Source: Pseudogemmobacter hezensis (GTDB lineage: Bacteria; Pseudomonadota; Alphaproteobacteria; Rhodobacterales; Rhodobacteraceae). Taken from it: DNA of 64,000 bases. The translations under genes and the position numbers were made by a program. The stretch covers positions 392,439 to 456,438 of the forward strand of contig NZ_JABJXT010000001.1 of NCBI RefSeq assembly GCF_013155295.1. The letters run 5' to 3'. The notes beneath the pieces are model-generated. The model was given only the letters and a program-made list of their open reading frames with translations. It did no database searches and was not told where the DNA came from. Below are positions 62,546-64,000 of this stretch, piece after piece; within the stretch, counting starts at the first letter, position 1; each line of letters begins with the position of its first letter.

Positions 62546-63489
62546 CAGATTTCTGCGACGCAGACCTCTGGTCTGAGCCGCATCACATCGGCCGCCCGGC
62601 AAAGCTGCGTGGCATCCGTGGTGACGGCGGCCGCTGCGGCTGCAGCGGCGAGGGCCAGCGCCTCATCGTCGCTTTGCCCGCGTGCCAGTGCGAGGACAAG
62701 GCCCGCGACAAAGCTGTCGCCCGCGCCCACCGCTGATCTCACCCTGACTGTCGGTGCATTGGCAAAGATGCGGCGGCTTGCGGTGGCCAGGATATTGCCC
62801 TCAGCCCCCCTGGCGATCACCACCTTTTTCGCAACCCCCGCCTGCGCCAGCGATTGCGCATAGTCTGCGGTCGCTATCCGGTCGGGCAGCGCGTGGCCGG
62901 TCAGACTTTCGGCCTCTTCGGCGTCCATGCGCAACACCTCCAGCCCGGGGATCGGCTGGCGGACCGCCTCTTCCAGCGGCTTGCCAGAGGTGTCGAGCAC
63001 CACATGGCAGCCCGGCATCGCCTCGGCCAGCTGCGCAGGAAAGTCCTGGGGCACCCCCGGTGGCTGACTGCCGGAGATCACCGAATAGCCCCCCGGCCGC
63101 GACGTGGCCCTTAGCAGGGTGAAGACCCTGTTGCGCTCGGCCTCGGCCCAGACCGGGCCTGGCAGCATGAACCGATACTGCGCCCCGGTCTTTTCCTCGG
63201 TCACCGTCAGCGATTGCCGCGTCTCGCCGGGCCCAGGCAGGCTGAGGAAGGTCACCCCGGCCTGCCGGATCAGGCCGGAAAGCCGGTCTCCCGTCAGCCC
63301 GCCAATCGCCACCAGTGCCAGACTGTCACCGCCAAGCGCCAGAATCGCCCGGCTGACATTCAGCCCACCGCCGCCCGGATCCAGCATCGGCTCTGAGCAG
63401 CGCAGCTTATGTCCGGCCAGCATTTCCGGCACATCGGTCGCCATATCCAGCGCCGGGTTCAGGGTCAGGGTCAGGATCGGGGCGCTCAT
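62545..63489 (-). CDS. PfkB-family hexose (1-phosphofructo)kinase
   Basis: A 314-residue ribokinase-family sugar kinase of the 1-phosphofructokinase/6-phosphofructokinase II subfamily. Features are LTLNPALDMATDVPEM at the start, DPGGGGLNVSRAILALGG (substrate side) and the catalytic/anion-hole motif SAVGAGDSFVAGLVLAL near the end. It would phosphorylate fructose-6-phosphate, fructose-1-phosphate or tagatose-6-phosphate. No fructose PTS gene is adjacent, so Pfk-2-like use of fructose-6-phosphate is somewhat favoured. It is convergent with glpX. Confidence 0.88.
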   Translation of the reverse strand: MSAPILTLTLNPALDMATDVPEMLAGHKLRCSEPMLDPGGGGLNVSRAILALGGDSLALVAIGGLTGDRLSGLIRQAGVTFLSLPGPGETRQSLTVTEEKTGAQYRFMLPGPVWAEAERNRVFTLLRATSRPGGYSVISGSQPPGVPQDFPAQLAEAMPGCHVVLDTSGKPLEEAVRQPIPGLEVLRMDAEEAESLTGHALPDRIATADYAQSLAQAGVAKKVVIARGAEGNILATASRRIFANAPTVRVRSAVGAGDSFVAGLVLALARGQSDDEALALAAAAAAAAVTTDATQLCRAADVMRLRPEVCVAEI

Positions 63490-63873
63490 GGCGGGACCAT
63501 TTCTGTCGGTTCAGGTGCAGTATATTGCAGGCAGCCCTGCCCTGCAGGCCCGCTTTCCGGAATGTTTGCGCAAACACCGATGGAAGGCAACAGGATGGTG
63601 CAGGGATAAGAGGCCTCTGCCCCCGCCTGTTTGTCTATGGCCCCGCACCAGCGACCAGGACCGTGAAAAGCGCTGCAAACCTGCTGGCCGATCCATTCAC
63701 ACTGTTGACCGTCAGGAATATCTATTTATTATTGAGAATAATCCTGCGCCCCGCCGTCCCGTCATCAGGGATCGGCCAGCCAGAAGAAAAAGGCGCAGGA
63801 CAAAGGGAGACTGGTCGCAATCCGGGAGAGAGAGCGCCAGGGCGGGAAAAAATGCCAATGGGAGAGAGCGTCG
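63490..63873. other. Divergent spacer between the PfkB kinase and fhs
   Basis: A 384-bp spacer with no gene. It includes an AT-richer segment (63690-63745) with the promoter candidate at 63705-63732 and, before the fhs start, purine-rich sequence. The leader of about 135 nt shows no riboswitch that I recognise. Confidence 0.45.
63705..63732 (+). promoter_or_regulatory. Candidate sigma-70 promoter for fhs
   Basis: TTGACC (63705-63710), 16 bp, TATTAT (63727-63732), in the only AT-rich part of the spacer and pointing to fhs. Confidence 0.45.
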
Positions 63874-64000
63874 ATGGGTTTCAAATCAGACATTGAGATA
63901 GCGCGAGAGGCGCGGAAGCGTCCGATCCAGGAGATCGGCTCGAAGCTGGGGATCCCGTCCGAGCATTTGCTGCCCTATGGGCATGACAAGGCCAAGGTTG
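63874..64000 (+). CDS. fhs: Formate-tetrahydrofolate ligase, 3' end outside window
   Basis: The first 42 residues are visible: [17 protein letters not shown], then [20 protein letters not shown], the typical N-terminus of the ATP-dependent ligase that makes 10-formyl-tetrahydrofolate (usual length about 555). GGAGAG eight bases before the ATG supports the start. The gene runs off the right edge. It fits the one-carbon genes in this window (soxBDAG, thyA, folA). Confidence 0.92.
   Translation, partial: MGFKSDIEIAREARKRPIQEIGSKLGIPSEHLLPYGHDKAKV

Overview
The window is G+C-rich, gene-dense chromosomal DNA of an alphaproteobacterium, most likely Rhodobacteraceae near Paracoccus, Rhodobacter or Gemmobacter; the genus is not resolved. 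The evidence is the combination of crotonyl-CoA carboxylase/reductase (ethylmalonyl-CoA pathway), a phaZ-phaC-phaP-phaR cluster, the PhyR-NepR-EcfG general stress switch, a soxBDAG sarcosine oxidase operon, and class II fructose-bisphosphatase. There is one tRNA gene, no rRNA, and no insertion sequence, prophage or CRISPR array that I can see.

Layout. 1-6785: end of a hypothetical gene, then a leftward set of mop, trmO-like, a FecBCD-type ABC importer and a TonB receptor, with two ModE-type Mo-boxes. 6951-11151: phosphoesterase, protein kinase fused to a universal stress domain, dimethylargininase, and a glycosyltransferase-like protein. 11349-17326: general stress locus (phyR, nepR, ecfG, a degenerate histidine kinase) and an envelope/stress operon behind its own EcfG-type promoter. 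17327-18427: ORF-poor stretch with a second EcfG-type promoter. 18428-24492: Lrp-like protein, RecD-like helicase, ccr, rlmB, lipoprotein, tRNA-Gly. 24694-38670: mostly housekeeping genes (pyrD, thyA, folA, glyoxalase, cold shock) plus a DgcA-like flavoenzyme with a TetR regulator and a GGDEF protein with a heme-less H-NOX-like domain. 38951-50199: thrS, two hydrolases, the PHB cluster, LysR, DegT. 50351-59228: soxBDAG and three Tad pilus-assembly genes. 59508-64000: lipoprotein, hom, glpX, a PfkB kinase and the start of fhs.

How the genes work together. Carbon storage (phaZCPR) connects to the ethylmalonyl-CoA pathway (ccr) through C4 acyl-CoA. One-carbon metabolism is represented by sarcosine oxidase, fhs, thyA and folA, and possibly by the DgcA-like demethylase. 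The stress locus looks self-amplifying: phyR and nepR-ecfG diverge from one nearly perfectly symmetric EcfG promoter.

The most interesting observation is the possible molybdate/tungstate uptake system at 847-6785. The importer resembles an iron-siderophore system, but both transcription units carry a 9-6-9 Mo-box and the first gene encodes a molbindin. Also notable are an H-NOX-like domain without heme residues on a GGDEF cyclase, a kinase-Usp fusion, a histidine kinase without ATP-binding boxes, and many short tandem arrays at gene 3' ends, seven of them with a period of exactly 16 bp but unrelated units.
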